This document shows, piece by piece, positions 44,558 to 54,812 of a DNA stretch of 64,000 bases (the stretch's first letter is position 1; every line of letters starts with the position of its first letter). This DNA comes from Phaeovibrio sulfidiphilus. Its GTDB lineage: Bacteria; Pseudomonadota; Alphaproteobacteria; Rhodospirillales; Rhodospirillaceae. The position numbers were made by a program, and so were the translations under genes. The notes under the pieces were generated by a model that saw only the letters and a program-made list of their open reading frames with translations, was not told the DNA's origin and ran no database searches. The DNA lies in the NCBI RefSeq assembly GCF_014861485.1, contig NZ_JACZHT010000001.1, forward strand, positions 434,001-498,000, written 5' to 3'.

Positions 44558-47056
44558 ATGAACCATGAGATCCGGGAGGAGCTTTTCCCCCTGAGCAAAT
44601 GCCTCGACTTCGACAACGTCGAGGACGTCAAGACAGCGCTTGTCAACACGATGATCCGTGTGGTCGGTGTCGATCCCCAGATAGCCTCGCCGCGGGAATG
44701 GTACGTGACGCTTGCCTACCTCATGCGCGGACACCTGTCCGAGCGTGGCATGCACACCGCCCGGGACCAGTACGGCAAGGATCTGAAACGCGTCTACTAC
44801 CTGTCCATGGAGTACCTTCCCGGCCGCCGGCTGATGAAGCACCTTCTGGACATGCGCATCGAGCCCCAGATGCGCGCCGCCCTGGCCTGCTTCAAGCAGG
44901 ACCTGGACGAGATCTGCGAGCAGGAGAAAGACCCGGCCCTGGGCAACGGCGGCCTCGGGCGCCTCGCGGCCTGCTTCCTGGACTCCATGGCCACCCAGGG
45001 CTACCCGGGCTACGGCTACGGCATCCGCTACGAGTTCGGCATGTTCTCCCAGACCATCGAGAACGGCCAGCAGGTCGAGCACGCCGAGAACTGGCTCCAG
45101 GAGGGGAACCCCTGGGAGGTGGTCCGCCACGAGATCACCTATCCGGTCCGTTTCGGCGGCCGGGTCGTGCACTTCAACGATGAGCTGGGCACGGAAAGCG
45201 CCCGCTGGATCGAGACCACCGATGTCATCGCCGAAGCCTACGACATCATGGAAACCGGCTACGGCGACGGCATCGCCGTGACCCTGCGGCTGTGGTCCGC
45301 CCGCTCCACGCAGGACTTCGACCTGCGCTACTTCAACGAGGGCAACTACATCGACGCGGTGAAGGAAAAGACCGTCTCGGAGACGCTCTCGAAAGTCCTG
45401 TACCCGATGGACACCACCCTGATGGGCCAGGAGCTGCGCCTGAAGCAGGAATACTTCTTCGTGTCCGCCTCGCTCCAGGACATCTTCCGGCGCTTCCGCA
45501 AGACCCACCCGGGAAGCCTGCGCCTGCTGCCGGAAAAGATCGTCATCCAGCTGAACGACACCCACCCGGCCCTGGCCATCCCCGAGATGATGCGCCTGCT
45601 CCTGGACGAGCACAAGCTGTCCTGGGACGAGGCCTGGTGCATCACCCGCAACACCTTCGCCTACACGAACCACACCCTGCTGCCCGAGGCCCTCGAGACC
45701 TGGCCCATCTCCATGATGCAGGCGCTGCTGCCCCGCCACATGGAGATCATCTACAAGATCAACCACCTGTTCCTTCAGGAGGTCCGGCGCACCTTCCCGG
45801 GCGACGGCGACAAGCTGAAGCGCATGTCCCTGATCGATGACGAGCGCCAGCGGGTCCGCATGGCGAACCTGGCGGTGGTGGGCTCGTCCCGGGTCAACGG
45901 GGTGGCCGAGCTTCACTCCCGGCTGCTGCGCGAGCGGGTCTTCCCCGAGTTCGACGTCTTCTATCCCAACAAGTTCGTCAACGTCACCAACGGGGTCACC
46001 CAGCGGCGCTGGCTTCTCCAGTCCAACCCGCCCCTGGCCGAGCTGATCTGCGAGGCCATCGGCGACGCCTGGATCACCGACCTCAACCGCCTGCGCGACC
46101 TGGAAAGCATGGCGGAGGACGCGTCCTTCTCGAAACGCTTCATGGAGATCAAGGACCAGGCCAAAAAGCGCAACGCGGCCATGATCGCCCAGCGCTGCGG
46201 TGTGGCGGCGATCCCCGGATCCCTGTTCGACACCCACATCAAGCGCATTCACGAGTACAAGCGCCAGCTTCTGAACATCCTTCAGGTCGTGGCGCGCTAC
46301 AACCGGCTGCGCGCGAACCCGTCGAGTGACCTTCTGCCGCGCACCGTGATCTTTGCGGGCAAGTCGGCCCCGGGCTACTTCATGGCCAAGAAGATCATCC
46401 GGCTGATCAACGACGTGGCGGAGATCGTGAACCACGACCCCATCACCCGCGACAGCCTGAAGGTGGCGTTCGTCCCCAACTACAACATCTCCACCGCCGA
46501 GATCCTGATCCCGGGGGCCGACCTCTCCGAGCAGATCTCCACCGCCGGCACCGAGGCCTCGGGCACGGGCAACATGAAGTTCGCCCTGAACGGAGCCCTG
46601 ACCATCGGAACCCTGGACGGCGCAAACATCGAGATCCGCGAGGAGGTGGGCGAGGAGAACATCTTCATCTTCGGCCTGACCGCCGCCGAGGTCGCCGCGC
46701 GCAAGGCCCAGGGCTACAACCCCTGGGACTACTACAACGCGGACCCGGAGCTGCGCCAGGTTCTGGACATGGTCCGGGACGGCTTCTTCTGCTGCGAGGA
46801 ACCCGACCGCTACCGCCCCCTGGTGGAGAACCTTCTCCAGGGCGGGGACGCCTTCATGCTGCTGGCGGACTTCCGCAGCTACATGGAAACCCAGGAGAAC
46901 GTGGACACGCTCTACCGTGACCAGAAGCTCTGGGCCAAGAAGGCGATCCTCAACGTGGCGCGCATGGGCAAGTTCTCGTCGGACCGCTCGATCCATACCT
47001 ACGCCCAGGACATCTGGGACGTGACCCAGATGACACCGCCGCCGCACTGCAAGTGA
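44558..47056 (+). CDS. glgP: glycogen/maltodextrin phosphorylase
   Basis: An 832-aa PLP-dependent phosphorylase releasing glucose-1-phosphate from alpha-glucans. Catalytic segments include DPALGNGGLGRLAACFLDS, HNDTHP-like LNDTHPALAIPEM, and the PLP-lysine region EASGTGNMKFALNGALTIGTLDGAN. GGAG and AAGGG precede the ATG. It follows glgA by 73 bases, giving synthesis and breakdown on one transcript, ended by two hairpins. Confidence 0.97.
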   Translation: MNHEIREELFPLSKCLDFDNVEDVKTALVNTMIRVVGVDPQIASPREWYVTLAYLMRGHLSERGMHTARDQYGKDLKRVYYLSMEYLPGRRLMKHLLDMRIEPQMRAALACFKQDLDEICEQEKDPALGNGGLGRLAACFLDSMATQGYPGYGYGIRYEFGMFSQTIENGQQVEHAENWLQEGNPWEVVRHEITYPVRFGGRVVHFNDELGTESARWIETTDVIAEAYDIMETGYGDGIAVTLRLWSARSTQDFDLRYFNEGNYIDAVKEKTVSETLSKVLYPMDTTLMGQELRLKQEYFFVSASLQDIFRRFRKTHPGSLRLLPEKIVIQLNDTHPALAIPEMMRLLLDEHKLSWDEAWCITRNTFAYTNHTLLPEALETWPISMMQALLPRHMEIIYKINHLFLQEVRRTFPGDGDKLKRMSLIDDERQRVRMANLAVVGSSRVNGVAELHSRLLRERVFPEFDVFYPNKFVNVTNGVTQRRWLLQSNPPLAELICEAIGDAWITDLNRLRDLESMAEDASFSKRFMEIKDQAKKRNAAMIAQRCGVAAIPGSLFDTHIKRIHEYKRQLLNILQVVARYNRLRANPSSDLLPRTVIFAGKSAPGYFMAKKIIRLINDVAEIVNHDPITRDSLKVAFVPNYNISTAEILIPGADLSEQISTAGTEASGTGNMKFALNGALTIGTLDGANIEIREEVGEENIFIFGLTAAEVAARKAQGYNPWDYYNADPELRQVLDMVRDGFFCCEEPDRYRPLVENLLQGGDAFMLLADFRSYMETQENVDTLYRDQKLWAKKAILNVARMGKFSSDRSIHTYAQDIWDVTQMTPPPHCK

Positions 47057-47066
47057 TGCGGCGCAG

Positions 47067-47093
47067 GGGGTCCGAAAAAAAGCCGGACCCCTT
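47067..47093 (+). terminator. hairpin after glgP
   Basis: GGGGTCCG pairs with CGGACCCC around an A-rich loop, then CTTG, about ten bases past the glgP stop. It may block 3' exonucleases as much as terminate. Confidence 0.5.
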
Positions 47094-47174
47094 GAAACCA
47101 CACCGGACGGGACGCCATCTCGCGAGGGAGCGATCCGTCCCCAACGTCGACTCTTGTGGTCGATGAGAAAAAGG

Positions 47175-47209
47175 GGCAAGGTGCAACAGCATCCTTGCCT
47201 TTTTTTATT
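47175..47209 (+). terminator. intrinsic terminator before cimA
   Basis: GGCAAGG pairs with CCTTGCC and is followed by TTTTTTTATT. It ends the glgA-glgP transcript and separates it from cimA 50 bases on. Confidence 0.85.
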
Positions 47210-47255
47210 CGGATTTTTCTAAAACGGGACACGTCCCCCACTGGAACGACGCACG

Positions 47256-48848
47256 ATGAACGACAAGCGAATCTACCTCTACGACACCACACTGCGCGAC
47301 GGGGCCCAGACCATGGGCGTTGATTTCTCTGTTGCGGACAAGATTGCGATCGCACGGGCGCTTGACGAACTCGGCTTCGACTACATCGAGGGCGGCTGGC
47401 CCGGAGCCAACGACACGGACACGGGCTTTTTCGCCAACGCCCCGGCCCTGCACACCGCCCGGCTGAGCGCCTTCGGCATGACGCGCCGGGCCGGGATCTC
47501 CGCCTCGAACGATCCGGGACTGCGCTCCCTTCTGCAGTGCGGGGCCACGGTCCTGACGCTGGTGGGCAAGTCCTGGGACTTCCAGTGCACCGAGGCCATC
47601 GGCGTGGAGCTCCCGGAAAACCTGCGCATGATTTCCGACAGCATCGCCCTGGTCGCCGGCGAGGGCCGGGAGGTCATGTTCGACGCCGAGCACTTCTTCG
47701 ACGGCTACAAGGACAATCCCGAGTACGCCCTGTCCTGCCTGAAGGCCGCCCATGATGCGGGCGCGCGCTGGGTCGTGCTGTGCGATACCAACGGCGGCAC
47801 CCTGCCGCACGAGGTCGGCGCCATCGTCTCCGAGGTGGTGAAGGTGATCCCGGGCACCAAGGTGGGCATCCACTGCCATAACGACACCGAGAACGGTGTG
47901 GCGAACGCCATCGCCGCCGTCTGCGCCGGAGCCCGCCAGATCCAGGGCACCCTGAACGGCCTGGGCGAGCGCTGCGGCAACACCAACCTGGTGAGCCTGA
48001 TCCCGACCCTGATCCTGAAGATGGGCTTCGAGACCGGCATCTCCCGCGACAAGCTCCCGCAGATTGCCCACGTCTCGCGCATGCTGGACGAGCGCCTGAA
48101 CCGCGCCCCCGACCGGCACGCCCCCTACGTGGGCGCCTCGGCCTTTGCCCACAAGGGCGGGCTGCACGCCTCCGCCGTGGAGCGCAATCCCCGCTGCTAC
48201 GAGCACGTCACCCCCGAAAGCGTGGGCAACACCCGCCAGATCCTGGTCTCCAAGCAGGCCGGGCGGGCCAACGTCATCGCCCGCTTCCGGGAGCTGGGCA
48301 TCACGGTCGAGGACAAGGATCCCCGGATCGCGACGCTCCTCGAGACCGTCAAGAAGCAGGAGTCCGTGGGCTACGCCTTCGAGGGCGCCGAGGCCAGCTT
48401 CGAGCTGATGGCCCATCGCCACCTGGCCGAGGTTCCCAAGTACTACACCGTCGACAGCTTCCGCGTGATCGACGAGCGCCGCTACAATGCGGTCGGCAAG
48501 CTGGTGGTCCTCTCCGAGGCCACCGTGAAGCTCCACGTGGGCGGCGACCGCCACATGGCCGTGGCCGAGGGCAACGGTCCGGTGGACGCCCTCAACACCG
48601 CCCTGCGCAAGGTTCTGACCGCCATCTACCCGGTGCTGGAAAACCTGCGCCTGGTGGACTTCAAGGTCCGGATCCTGACCCCCGACGACGCCACCGGCGC
48701 CGTGACCCGGGTCATGATCGAGAGCATGGGCCCCACCGGCGAGCGCTACACCACCGTGGGCGTCTCCACCAACATCATCGAGGCCAGCTTCGAGGCCCTG
48801 ATGGACGCCTTCGACTACTGCCTCTTCCGGGCCGGCCGGGGAGACTGA
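47256..48848 (+). CDS. cimA: (R)-citramalate synthase
   Basis: A 530-aa DRE-TIM metallolyase: IYLYDTTLRDGAQTMGV, GIHCHNDTENGVANAI and GLGERCGNTNLVSLIP, with a C-terminal LeuA-type allosteric domain. Length and HKGGLHASAV fit CimA rather than 2-isopropylmalate synthase. It condenses pyruvate with acetyl-CoA for a threonine-independent isoleucine route; in Rhodospirillum-like bacteria citramalate is also an intermediate of acetate assimilation. A strong terminator precedes it. Confidence 0.92.
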   Translation: MNDKRIYLYDTTLRDGAQTMGVDFSVADKIAIARALDELGFDYIEGGWPGANDTDTGFFANAPALHTARLSAFGMTRRAGISASNDPGLRSLLQCGATVLTLVGKSWDFQCTEAIGVELPENLRMISDSIALVAGEGREVMFDAEHFFDGYKDNPEYALSCLKAAHDAGARWVVLCDTNGGTLPHEVGAIVSEVVKVIPGTKVGIHCHNDTENGVANAIAAVCAGARQIQGTLNGLGERCGNTNLVSLIPTLILKMGFETGISRDKLPQIAHVSRMLDERLNRAPDRHAPYVGASAFAHKGGLHASAVERNPRCYEHVTPESVGNTRQILVSKQAGRANVIARFRELGITVEDKDPRIATLLETVKKQESVGYAFEGAEASFELMAHRHLAEVPKYYTVDSFRVIDERRYNAVGKLVVLSEATVKLHVGGDRHMAVAEGNGPVDALNTALRKVLTAIYPVLENLRLVDFKVRILTPDDATGAVTRVMIESMGPTGERYTTVGVSTNIIEASFEALMDAFDYCLFRAGRGD

Positions 48849-48852
48849 CAGG

Positions 48853-49671
48853 GTGGCAGGAACGGATCGTACCCGGGCCAACGCGAGTGTTGCGGGCGCC
48901 GGGGGGCCGGTCATTGTGCTGGTCCGGCCCCAGCTGTCGGAAAATGTGGGCATGGTGGCGCGCGCCATGATGAACTGCGGACTGGGGGAGCTGCGTCTTG
49001 TGGCCCCCCGGGAGGACCACCTGTCGGGCAAGGGCCCGGCGGCCACGTCCGGCGCGCACGTCATCCTGGAAAACGCCACCGTCCATGACACCACCGCCGA
49101 GGCCATTGCGGACCTGAACCGGGTGTTCGCCACCACGGCCCGGCGCCGGGACATGGTCAAGATCGTGCAGACGCCCCGCCGGGCGGCAGGAACCCTGCGC
49201 GAGCTTGTGAGCCGGGGCGAGCGCGTGGGCATCCTGTTCGGCCCCGAGCGCGCCGGGCTCGACAACGACGACGTGGCCCTTGCGGACTGCCTGATCGAGG
49301 CCCCGCTGAACCCGGCCTTTTCCTCCCTGAACCTGGCCCAGGCTGTCCTTCTTGTGGGGTACGAGTGGTTCCAGGCGGAGAGCGACGCGCCCCCGGAGCA
49401 GGTGATCGTGAACGGCACCCGCCCCGCCGAGAAGCACGAGCTTCTCAACTTCTTCGGCCACCTGGAGCGGGAACTGGATGCCTGCGGCTTTCTGCGCAAC
49501 ACGGACAAGCGGCCCGGCATGGTGCGCAACCTGCGCAACATCTTTGAGCGCGCGGGCCTGACCGAGCAGGAGCTGCGAACCCTGCACGGTGTGGTCAAGG
49601 AGCTGCGCCACGGCCGCCGGGATCCCGCCTGGTCCGAGCACGTCCGGGAGCAGACCCCGACCCCGGACTGA
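48853..49671 (+). CDS. trmJ: TrmJ-like tRNA 2'-O-methyltransferase
   Basis: A 272-aa SpoU/TrmH-type knotted methyltransferase. VIVLVRPQLSENVGMVARAMMNCG, GILFGPERAGLDNDDVALADCLIEAPLNPAFSSLNLAQAVLLVGYEW are the SAM and dimer motifs of TrmJ, which 2'-O-methylates position 32 of tRNA. A GTG start at 48853 is used, four bases after the cimA stop, so the two may be co-transcribed. Confidence 0.88.
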   Translation: MAGTDRTRANASVAGAGGPVIVLVRPQLSENVGMVARAMMNCGLGELRLVAPREDHLSGKGPAATSGAHVILENATVHDTTAEAIADLNRVFATTARRRDMVKIVQTPRRAAGTLRELVSRGERVGILFGPERAGLDNDDVALADCLIEAPLNPAFSSLNLAQAVLLVGYEWFQAESDAPPEQVIVNGTRPAEKHELLNFFGHLERELDACGFLRNTDKRPGMVRNLRNIFERAGLTEQELRTLHGVVKELRHGRRDPAWSEHVREQTPTPD

Positions 49672-49961
49672 CACCGCACCGGCCGCCCGGACCACGGGCC
49701 AAGGGGCCAAGGGGCCAAGAACCACGGACCACGGACCTGGAACCGAGGGGCACGGACCAGAGACCAAGGCCCCAGGAGCCAAGAGCCACGGACCAGTGAC
49801 CAGGGGCCACGGACCACGAGCCAAGGGCCACGGACGACGGACCGGGACACGAAAAAAGGGGGCGCCGGTCGCCCCCTTTTCCTTTGCGGCCTGAACCGCC
49901 GGTCTCGCCACGCCGATCCGCCCGAACAAGCGCACGGCCAGCCGCCCGGACAGCCAGCCCC
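49672..49961. repeat. low-complexity array of CCACGGAC/CCAAGG units plus terminator
   Basis: From about 49684 to 49850 the plus strand is a degenerate array of short units such as CCACGGACC, CCAAGGGG and CCAGGGGCC, following no exact period. On the minus strand it would read as repeated Trp-Ser-Leu-Val-Arg-Gly-like peptides, but no gene is supported. The bidirectional terminator at 49854-49880 follows. Confidence 0.65.
49854..49880. terminator. bidirectional terminator between trmJ and cydC
   Basis: AAAAGGGGGCG and CGCCCCCTTTT form an 11-bp stem with A and T runs on both sides, serving the convergent trmJ and cydC transcripts. Confidence 0.85.
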
Positions 49962-51740
49962 CTAGACCGCCGCGCACTCCAGGAAGGTCTGGAACGGGCC
50001 CCGGGCGGTGGCCAGAGCCCAGGGATCCCCGCGCTCCACGATACGGCCCTCATCCAGCACCAGAACCTCGTCCATGGCCTCGAGGCCAGCCGGGCGGTGG
50101 GTGACCAGAACCACCGGACGCGCCGCGCTGGCCGCCAGAACCCGGGACAGAACCTCGGCCTCCAGAGCCGGATCCAGGCCCTCGCCGGGCTCGTCCAGGA
50201 CCAGGAGGGGGCCTCGCCCGAGAAGGGCGCGGGCGATGGACAGCCGTCGGGCCTCGCCGCCGGACAGGGGCCGGCCGCCCTCGCCGATCAGCGTATCCAG
50301 ACCCTCGGGCAGAGCGTTCACCCAGTCCGCAAGACAGGCGGTTTCCAGCGCCTCCTGGCACTCGGCTTCCGAGGCATCGGCCCGGGCGATCTGCAGATTG
50401 CGCCGGATCGTGTCCGAGAGAAACGCCGGGGTCTGGGGTGCGAGGGACACAAGCCCCTGGAACCGGGCATCGGCGGTGGAGGGCAGCTCGACGCCGTCCA
50501 CGAACACCCGCCCGCCGTCCAGCGGCACGACCCCGGCAAACACCATGGCCAGGGTGGACTTCCCGGCGCCGCTCGCCCCCACAAGACCGATACGGCGCGT
50601 GCCGGTCAGGTCGAGGGTCACGGGACCGAGAGCGGCCCGCGTGCCCGGACCCGAACCGCCCACGGTCACGGCCTCCAGCCGGACCGCCGGGAACGCCCGC
50701 GCGCCCGGGGGGGCCGGAAGGCCGGTCACCGCGGGATGGTCACCGCGGGCGCCCTCGAGCTCCGGCGACAGGTCCAGAACCCGGTCCAGAACCACCGTGG
50801 TGGCGCCGGTTTTCTGGAAGGCCTCAGGCAGCGGGGTCAGCACCTCGAACAGCGCCAGCGCCAGAAACACCAGAAGCGCCAGGGACAGGGGCCCCAGGGT
50901 GCCCTCGGACACCCGGGGAACCAGGATCAGCAGCATGGCCCACATGGCCGCGGTCGAGAGCACCGGAAGGAACGCCGCCCCCAGGGAGTCCTGGAAGGCA
51001 AGGCGCCGCCGCAGGGCCGCAAGCCGAAGGTTGGAGGCCTCGAGACGGGCCTCGTGACGTCCCAGCGCCCCGAAGGCCACCAGTTCATCCCGGCCACCAA
51101 GAGCATCCACCATCAGGGTCCGCAGAACGGTCCGCTCCGCCATGCTGGCCTGTCCGGGAGCCCGGCCAAGCCAGGCAAGCAGGCCCGGAAGCCCGGCCCC
51201 GCCCAGAACCAGGGCGGCCAGCAGGACCACCCCGGCGCCGGCGCCGTAGGAGAAGCCCAGAAGCACGCAGCCGCCCCCCAGAACCAGGGCCACGATGGCG
51301 GGCACGGCAATCTGGAGATAGAACCGCTGGAGGGTGTCCAGGTCCGCGCCCAGCTGGCCTGCAAGAGCGGCCGAGTGGAACGCGGCCGGATCATCGGTCA
51401 GCATGCGCACCAGGCCCGGACGCCGGGAGAACGCCCGAAACAGCCGGGGCCGGAGCGTCGCCACCACCCGCAAGGACGCATCGTGGGTGAACAGGCGGTC
51501 GAGATACCGCCCGCCGGAGCGCAGGATCGAGCACGCCCGGATAATGGCCGCCGGGACCAGGTAGTTGAAGGTGCCCGCGCTCAGGCCCGCCGCCGCCATT
51601 CCCGTCAGGAACCAGCCGGAGATGACCAGAAGCGCGATGTTGCCGAAGGCACAGACGATGGCAAAGAAAACGCCCACAAGGCTCCACAGCCAGTGCCCGG
51701 ACAGAAGGTTCAGAAGGAAACGTGTCCGCCGGAAGGTCAT
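49962..51740 (-). CDS. cydC: ABC transporter subunit CydC
   Basis: A 592-aa half transporter: six-helix membrane domain (about 15-310), then an ATPase with GLVGASGAGKSTLA, LSGGEARRLSIARALL and LLVLDEPGEGLD. CydDC exports reductant thiols (glutathione/cysteine) and is needed to assemble cytochrome bd. Its ATG overlaps the cydD end by four bases. Last gene of cydABXDC. Confidence 0.92.
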   Translation of the reverse strand: MTFRRTRFLLNLLSGHWLWSLVGVFFAIVCAFGNIALLVISGWFLTGMAAAGLSAGTFNYLVPAAIIRACSILRSGGRYLDRLFTHDASLRVVATLRPRLFRAFSRRPGLVRMLTDDPAAFHSAALAGQLGADLDTLQRFYLQIAVPAIVALVLGGGCVLLGFSYGAGAGVVLLAALVLGGAGLPGLLAWLGRAPGQASMAERTVLRTLMVDALGGRDELVAFGALGRHEARLEASNLRLAALRRRLAFQDSLGAAFLPVLSTAAMWAMLLILVPRVSEGTLGPLSLALLVFLALALFEVLTPLPEAFQKTGATTVVLDRVLDLSPELEGARGDHPAVTGLPAPPGARAFPAVRLEAVTVGGSGPGTRAALGPVTLDLTGTRRIGLVGASGAGKSTLAMVFAGVVPLDGGRVFVDGVELPSTADARFQGLVSLAPQTPAFLSDTIRRNLQIARADASEAECQEALETACLADWVNALPEGLDTLIGEGGRPLSGGEARRLSIARALLGRGPLLVLDEPGEGLDPALEAEVLSRVLAASAARPVVLVTHRPAGLEAMDEVLVLDEGRIVERGDPWALATARGPFQTFLECAAV

Positions 51741-53512
51741 GATGTTTTCTCCCGGTTCAGGGCCGCCGCCACCAGGGGCGAGCGGCTTCCCAGCAGGCGC
51801 GTGAAGGCGCCCCCCGCATCACGCAGGGCCTCGAAGGGGCCGTCCTCGACAATCCGCCCGTCCTCCAGCACCAGGATCCGCGACGCCGCCCGGATGGTGG
51901 CCAGGCGGTGTGCCGCCACCAGAACCGTGCGCCGGGGGACCAGGCCGCCCAGAGCATGGGCCAGCGCAGTCTCGCTGTCCTGGTCCAGACTGGCGGAGGG
52001 CTCGTCCAGCAGGACAAGGGACGCATCCGCAAGGAAGGCACGGGCCAGGGACAGGCGCCGGATCTCGCCGCCGGACAGGCCCTGGCCGCCCTCGCCAATC
52101 ACCCGGTCGAGGCCGCGGAACCGCTCCGCCACGATGTCCAGAGCCGCCGCCTGCTCCAGGGCCGCCAGGATCTCCGCATCCGAGGCGTCCGGGCGCCCCA
52201 GGGCGACCGCGTCACGCACAGTCCCCGCAAAGGGGTGCGGATCCTGCGGAACCCAGCACGGGCGAAACACGGACAGGTCCGGAGCCGCGCCCCCGACCAG
52301 CACCCGGCCCGATCCGGGCCGCAGGGCGCCCCTGGCCAGGTCCAGCACGGTGGTCTTCCCGACGCCGCTCGCCCCCACCAGGGCGGTGAGGGTTCCGGGC
52401 TCCAGTTCCAGGGTGAGATCCCGCAGAACCGGCCCGCCCGTGTCGTAGGCAAAGGTCACCGCGTCAAAACGCACCGCCGGAGCACCACCGGACCCGGGAA
52501 CCGGAGACGGGGCGGCAACCCCGGAAGCGGGGGGGGACGCCGCGGGGGCGTCATCGGCCCCCATCAGGGGCGCAAGCCGGCCCGCAGCCGCGGTGGATTC
52601 CATGCGGGCGTGATAGTGCACGCCCATCATGCGCAGGGGGCGGTAGAACTCGGGCGCCAGAACCAGAAGGAACAGTCCCCGGGTGTAGTCCATGTCGCCC
52701 GAAAGAAGCCGGAAGCCGATAAACACGGCCACGAGTGCCACACCAAGGGTGGCAAAGAATTCCAGGGCCAGCGAGGACAGGAAGGCGATCCGCAGGACGT
52801 CGAAGGCATCGCTGCGCCACTCGTCGGAGGCCTCGGCCAGCCGTTCGCATTCCCGGTCCAGGGCGTTGAAGGTCCGAAACAGGGTCAGGGCCCGCACCGC
52901 GTCCAGGAAGTAGGCGGACAGGCGGTTCATGGCCTCCCACTGACGCACGTTCAGCGAAACGGCCCCCTTGCCGATCAGAACCATGAACACCGGGATCAGC
53001 GGGGCCGTCAGCGCCAGGGTCAGCGCGGAAATGTAGTCCAGGGGAAAGGCGACCACCAGGATCGCAACCGGCAGGAACGCCGCCTGAATCATGGCGGGCA
53101 GGAACCGGGCGAAAAAGGGCTCGACGGCCTCGATGCCCTCCACAAGAAGGAGAGCCGCCGCCCCGGCACTGGTCGACCGGCGCCCGGTCCCGTGAAGCTG
53201 GGCCTGCACGAACAGGCGCCGCAAAACCAGACCGGCCCGAATGCCAAGACCCGCAGAGATGCGGGCCTCGATCCCGGACACCACAAACCGCCCCAGGATC
53301 AGCGCCGCAACGAGCGCCAGACGGTGTCCGTCCGGAAGAGTGTTTTCAAAAGCCAGGGCGTTCAGGGTGTCGGCCAGAAGCCAGGCCAGCACGATCAGCA
53401 GAACGCCGGACGCGAGGCTCAGCCCGGCCAGGCCGAGAAGAGAGGGTCTCAGTCCTCGCAAAGGTGCCCGGAGCAGGGCTTTTTCCGCTCCGGGCACTGA
53501 GTTTTGCGACAT
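51737..53512 (-). CDS. cydD: ABC transporter subunit CydD
   Basis: The partner half transporter, about 591 aa. The membrane domain (LAGLSLASGVLLIVLAWLLADTLN through LEFFATLGVALVAVFIGFRLL) precedes an ATPase with LVGASGVGKTTVLD, LSGGEIRRLSLARAFL and LVLLDEPSASLD. ATG at 53512 is used; a GTG at 53524, three bases beyond the cydX stop, is an alternative. It heterodimerises with CydC. Confidence 0.92.
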   Translation of the reverse strand: MSQNSVPGAEKALLRAPLRGLRPSLLGLAGLSLASGVLLIVLAWLLADTLNALAFENTLPDGHRLALVAALILGRFVVSGIEARISAGLGIRAGLVLRRLFVQAQLHGTGRRSTSAGAAALLLVEGIEAVEPFFARFLPAMIQAAFLPVAILVVAFPLDYISALTLALTAPLIPVFMVLIGKGAVSLNVRQWEAMNRLSAYFLDAVRALTLFRTFNALDRECERLAEASDEWRSDAFDVLRIAFLSSLALEFFATLGVALVAVFIGFRLLSGDMDYTRGLFLLVLAPEFYRPLRMMGVHYHARMESTAAAGRLAPLMGADDAPAASPPASGVAAPSPVPGSGGAPAVRFDAVTFAYDTGGPVLRDLTLELEPGTLTALVGASGVGKTTVLDLARGALRPGSGRVLVGGAAPDLSVFRPCWVPQDPHPFAGTVRDAVALGRPDASDAEILAALEQAAALDIVAERFRGLDRVIGEGGQGLSGGEIRRLSLARAFLADASLVLLDEPSASLDQDSETALAHALGGLVPRRTVLVAAHRLATIRAASRILVLEDGRIVEDGPFEALRDAGGAFTRLLGSRSPLVAAALNREKTS

Positions 53513-53527
53513 CGGCTGCGACACGAA

Positions 53528-53647
53528 CTAGTTGCCGCGGCTCGGGGTGTCGTTGTTGTCTTCCGAGCGTGCCTCAAGCCACATCACGTTGATGATGCCC
53601 AAGGACAGCGCCGCACACAGACCGAGTATCCAGGTAAAGTACCACAT
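53528..53647 (-). CDS. cydX: cytochrome bd oxidase small subunit CydX
   Basis: A 39-aa single-helix protein, MWYFTWILGLCAALSLGIIN then VMWLEARSED, matching CydX/YbgT. It stabilises the CydAB haem site. It lies 13 bases after cydB and just before cydD. The assignment rests on length, the YFTWILG opening and position. Confidence 0.9.
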   Translation of the reverse strand: MWYFTWILGLCAALSLGIINVMWLEARSEDNNDTPSRGN

Positions 53648-53660
53648 AGGGAGATCCTTT

Positions 53661-54800
53661 CTAGTAGTGCGACGGCTCGATGTTCTCGCCCGCGCGCGGC
53701 CACATTCTCCAGTAGCACCAGAGAGTGTAGGACAGGACGATGGGAAGGAAGATCGCAACCACCCAGAACATGATGTTCAGGGTCATGTACGACGAGGTGC
53801 CATCCCACATGGTCAGGCTGGAGACCGGATCAATGGACGAGGGCAGGACGAACGGGAACATGGAGAACCCGGCCGTGAGGATCACGCCCGCGATGGTCAC
53901 CGACGTCATCAGGAAGGCGAACGCCGGACGGCGGGCCAGAGAGGCCAGAACCGCAAGCATCGCACCACCGAAGCCCGCAAGCGGAGCCAGGATGGACAGG
54001 GGCTCGCGGGAGTAGACGTCAAGCCATGCACCCTGCGCAACAACCACCTCCTTGTCGAGGGGCAGCGGCAGGCCGTTCGGATCCGGCTGCGACACAAGGC
54101 GGAAGCCGTCAATCCAGAGCCAGACGCACACACCGGCAATCGCGAACGTCGCAATCACCACCAGGCCAAGATAGGGGACGACCTTGCGGGCCTTCTCCGA
54201 AATCGCGCCGGTCTCACGCCACTGCAGCCAGGCCGCGCCGTGCAGCATCAGCATCGCAGCCGACAGGACACCACACAGAAGCGCAAACGGGTTCAGCAGG
54301 GGCAGCAGGGCAAAGATCCACGAACCCTGGTAGTGGGAGTGCATCATGGAGTCCAGGCGGAAGGGCACGCCCAGCAGCAGGTTTCCAAAGGCAACACCGA
54401 AGATCAGGGCCGGGATGAACGAACCGGCGAACAGCGCCCAGTCCCAGCTGGTCTGCCAGCGGGTGCTGGAGAACTTGGGACGGTAGTCAAAGGCGGTGGG
54501 GCGCATGAACAGCGAGAACAGCACCAGAAGAAGGGCCAGGTAGAAGCCCGAGAAGGCCGCACCGTAGACCGGGGGCCAGGCGGCGAAGATCGCCGCGCCG
54601 GCCGTGATCAGCCACACCTGGTTGCCGTCCCAGTGGGGAGCGACGGCATCCACGATTCTCTGGCGCTCGTCGTTGGTTTTCCCCATGAAGGGCATCAGCG
54701 CGCCGACGCCCATATCCATGCCATCTGCAATGGCGAAGCCAATGAACAGGGCTCCCATAAGAAGCCACCAGATGACCTTGAGGGTTTCATATTCAAACAT
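53661..54800 (-). CDS. cydB: cytochrome bd ubiquinol oxidase subunit II
   Basis: A 379-aa integral membrane protein, [33 protein letters not shown], with about nine transmembrane helices and a conserved WDGNQVWL region. With CydA it forms the quinol oxidase used at low oxygen. AAGGAG precedes the ATG at 54800. It follows cydA by 12 bases. Confidence 0.96.
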   Translation of the reverse strand: MFEYETLKVIWWLLMGALFIGFAIADGMDMGVGALMPFMGKTNDERQRIVDAVAPHWDGNQVWLITAGAAIFAAWPPVYGAAFSGFYLALLLVLFSLFMRPTAFDYRPKFSSTRWQTSWDWALFAGSFIPALIFGVAFGNLLLGVPFRLDSMMHSHYQGSWIFALLPLLNPFALLCGVLSAAMLMLHGAAWLQWRETGAISEKARKVVPYLGLVVIATFAIAGVCVWLWIDGFRLVSQPDPNGLPLPLDKEVVVAQGAWLDVYSREPLSILAPLAGFGGAMLAVLASLARRPAFAFLMTSVTIAGVILTAGFSMFPFVLPSSIDPVSSLTMWDGTSSYMTLNIMFWVVAIFLPIVLSYTLWCYWRMWPRAGENIEPSHY

Positions 54801-54812
54801 CACCTGCTCTCC

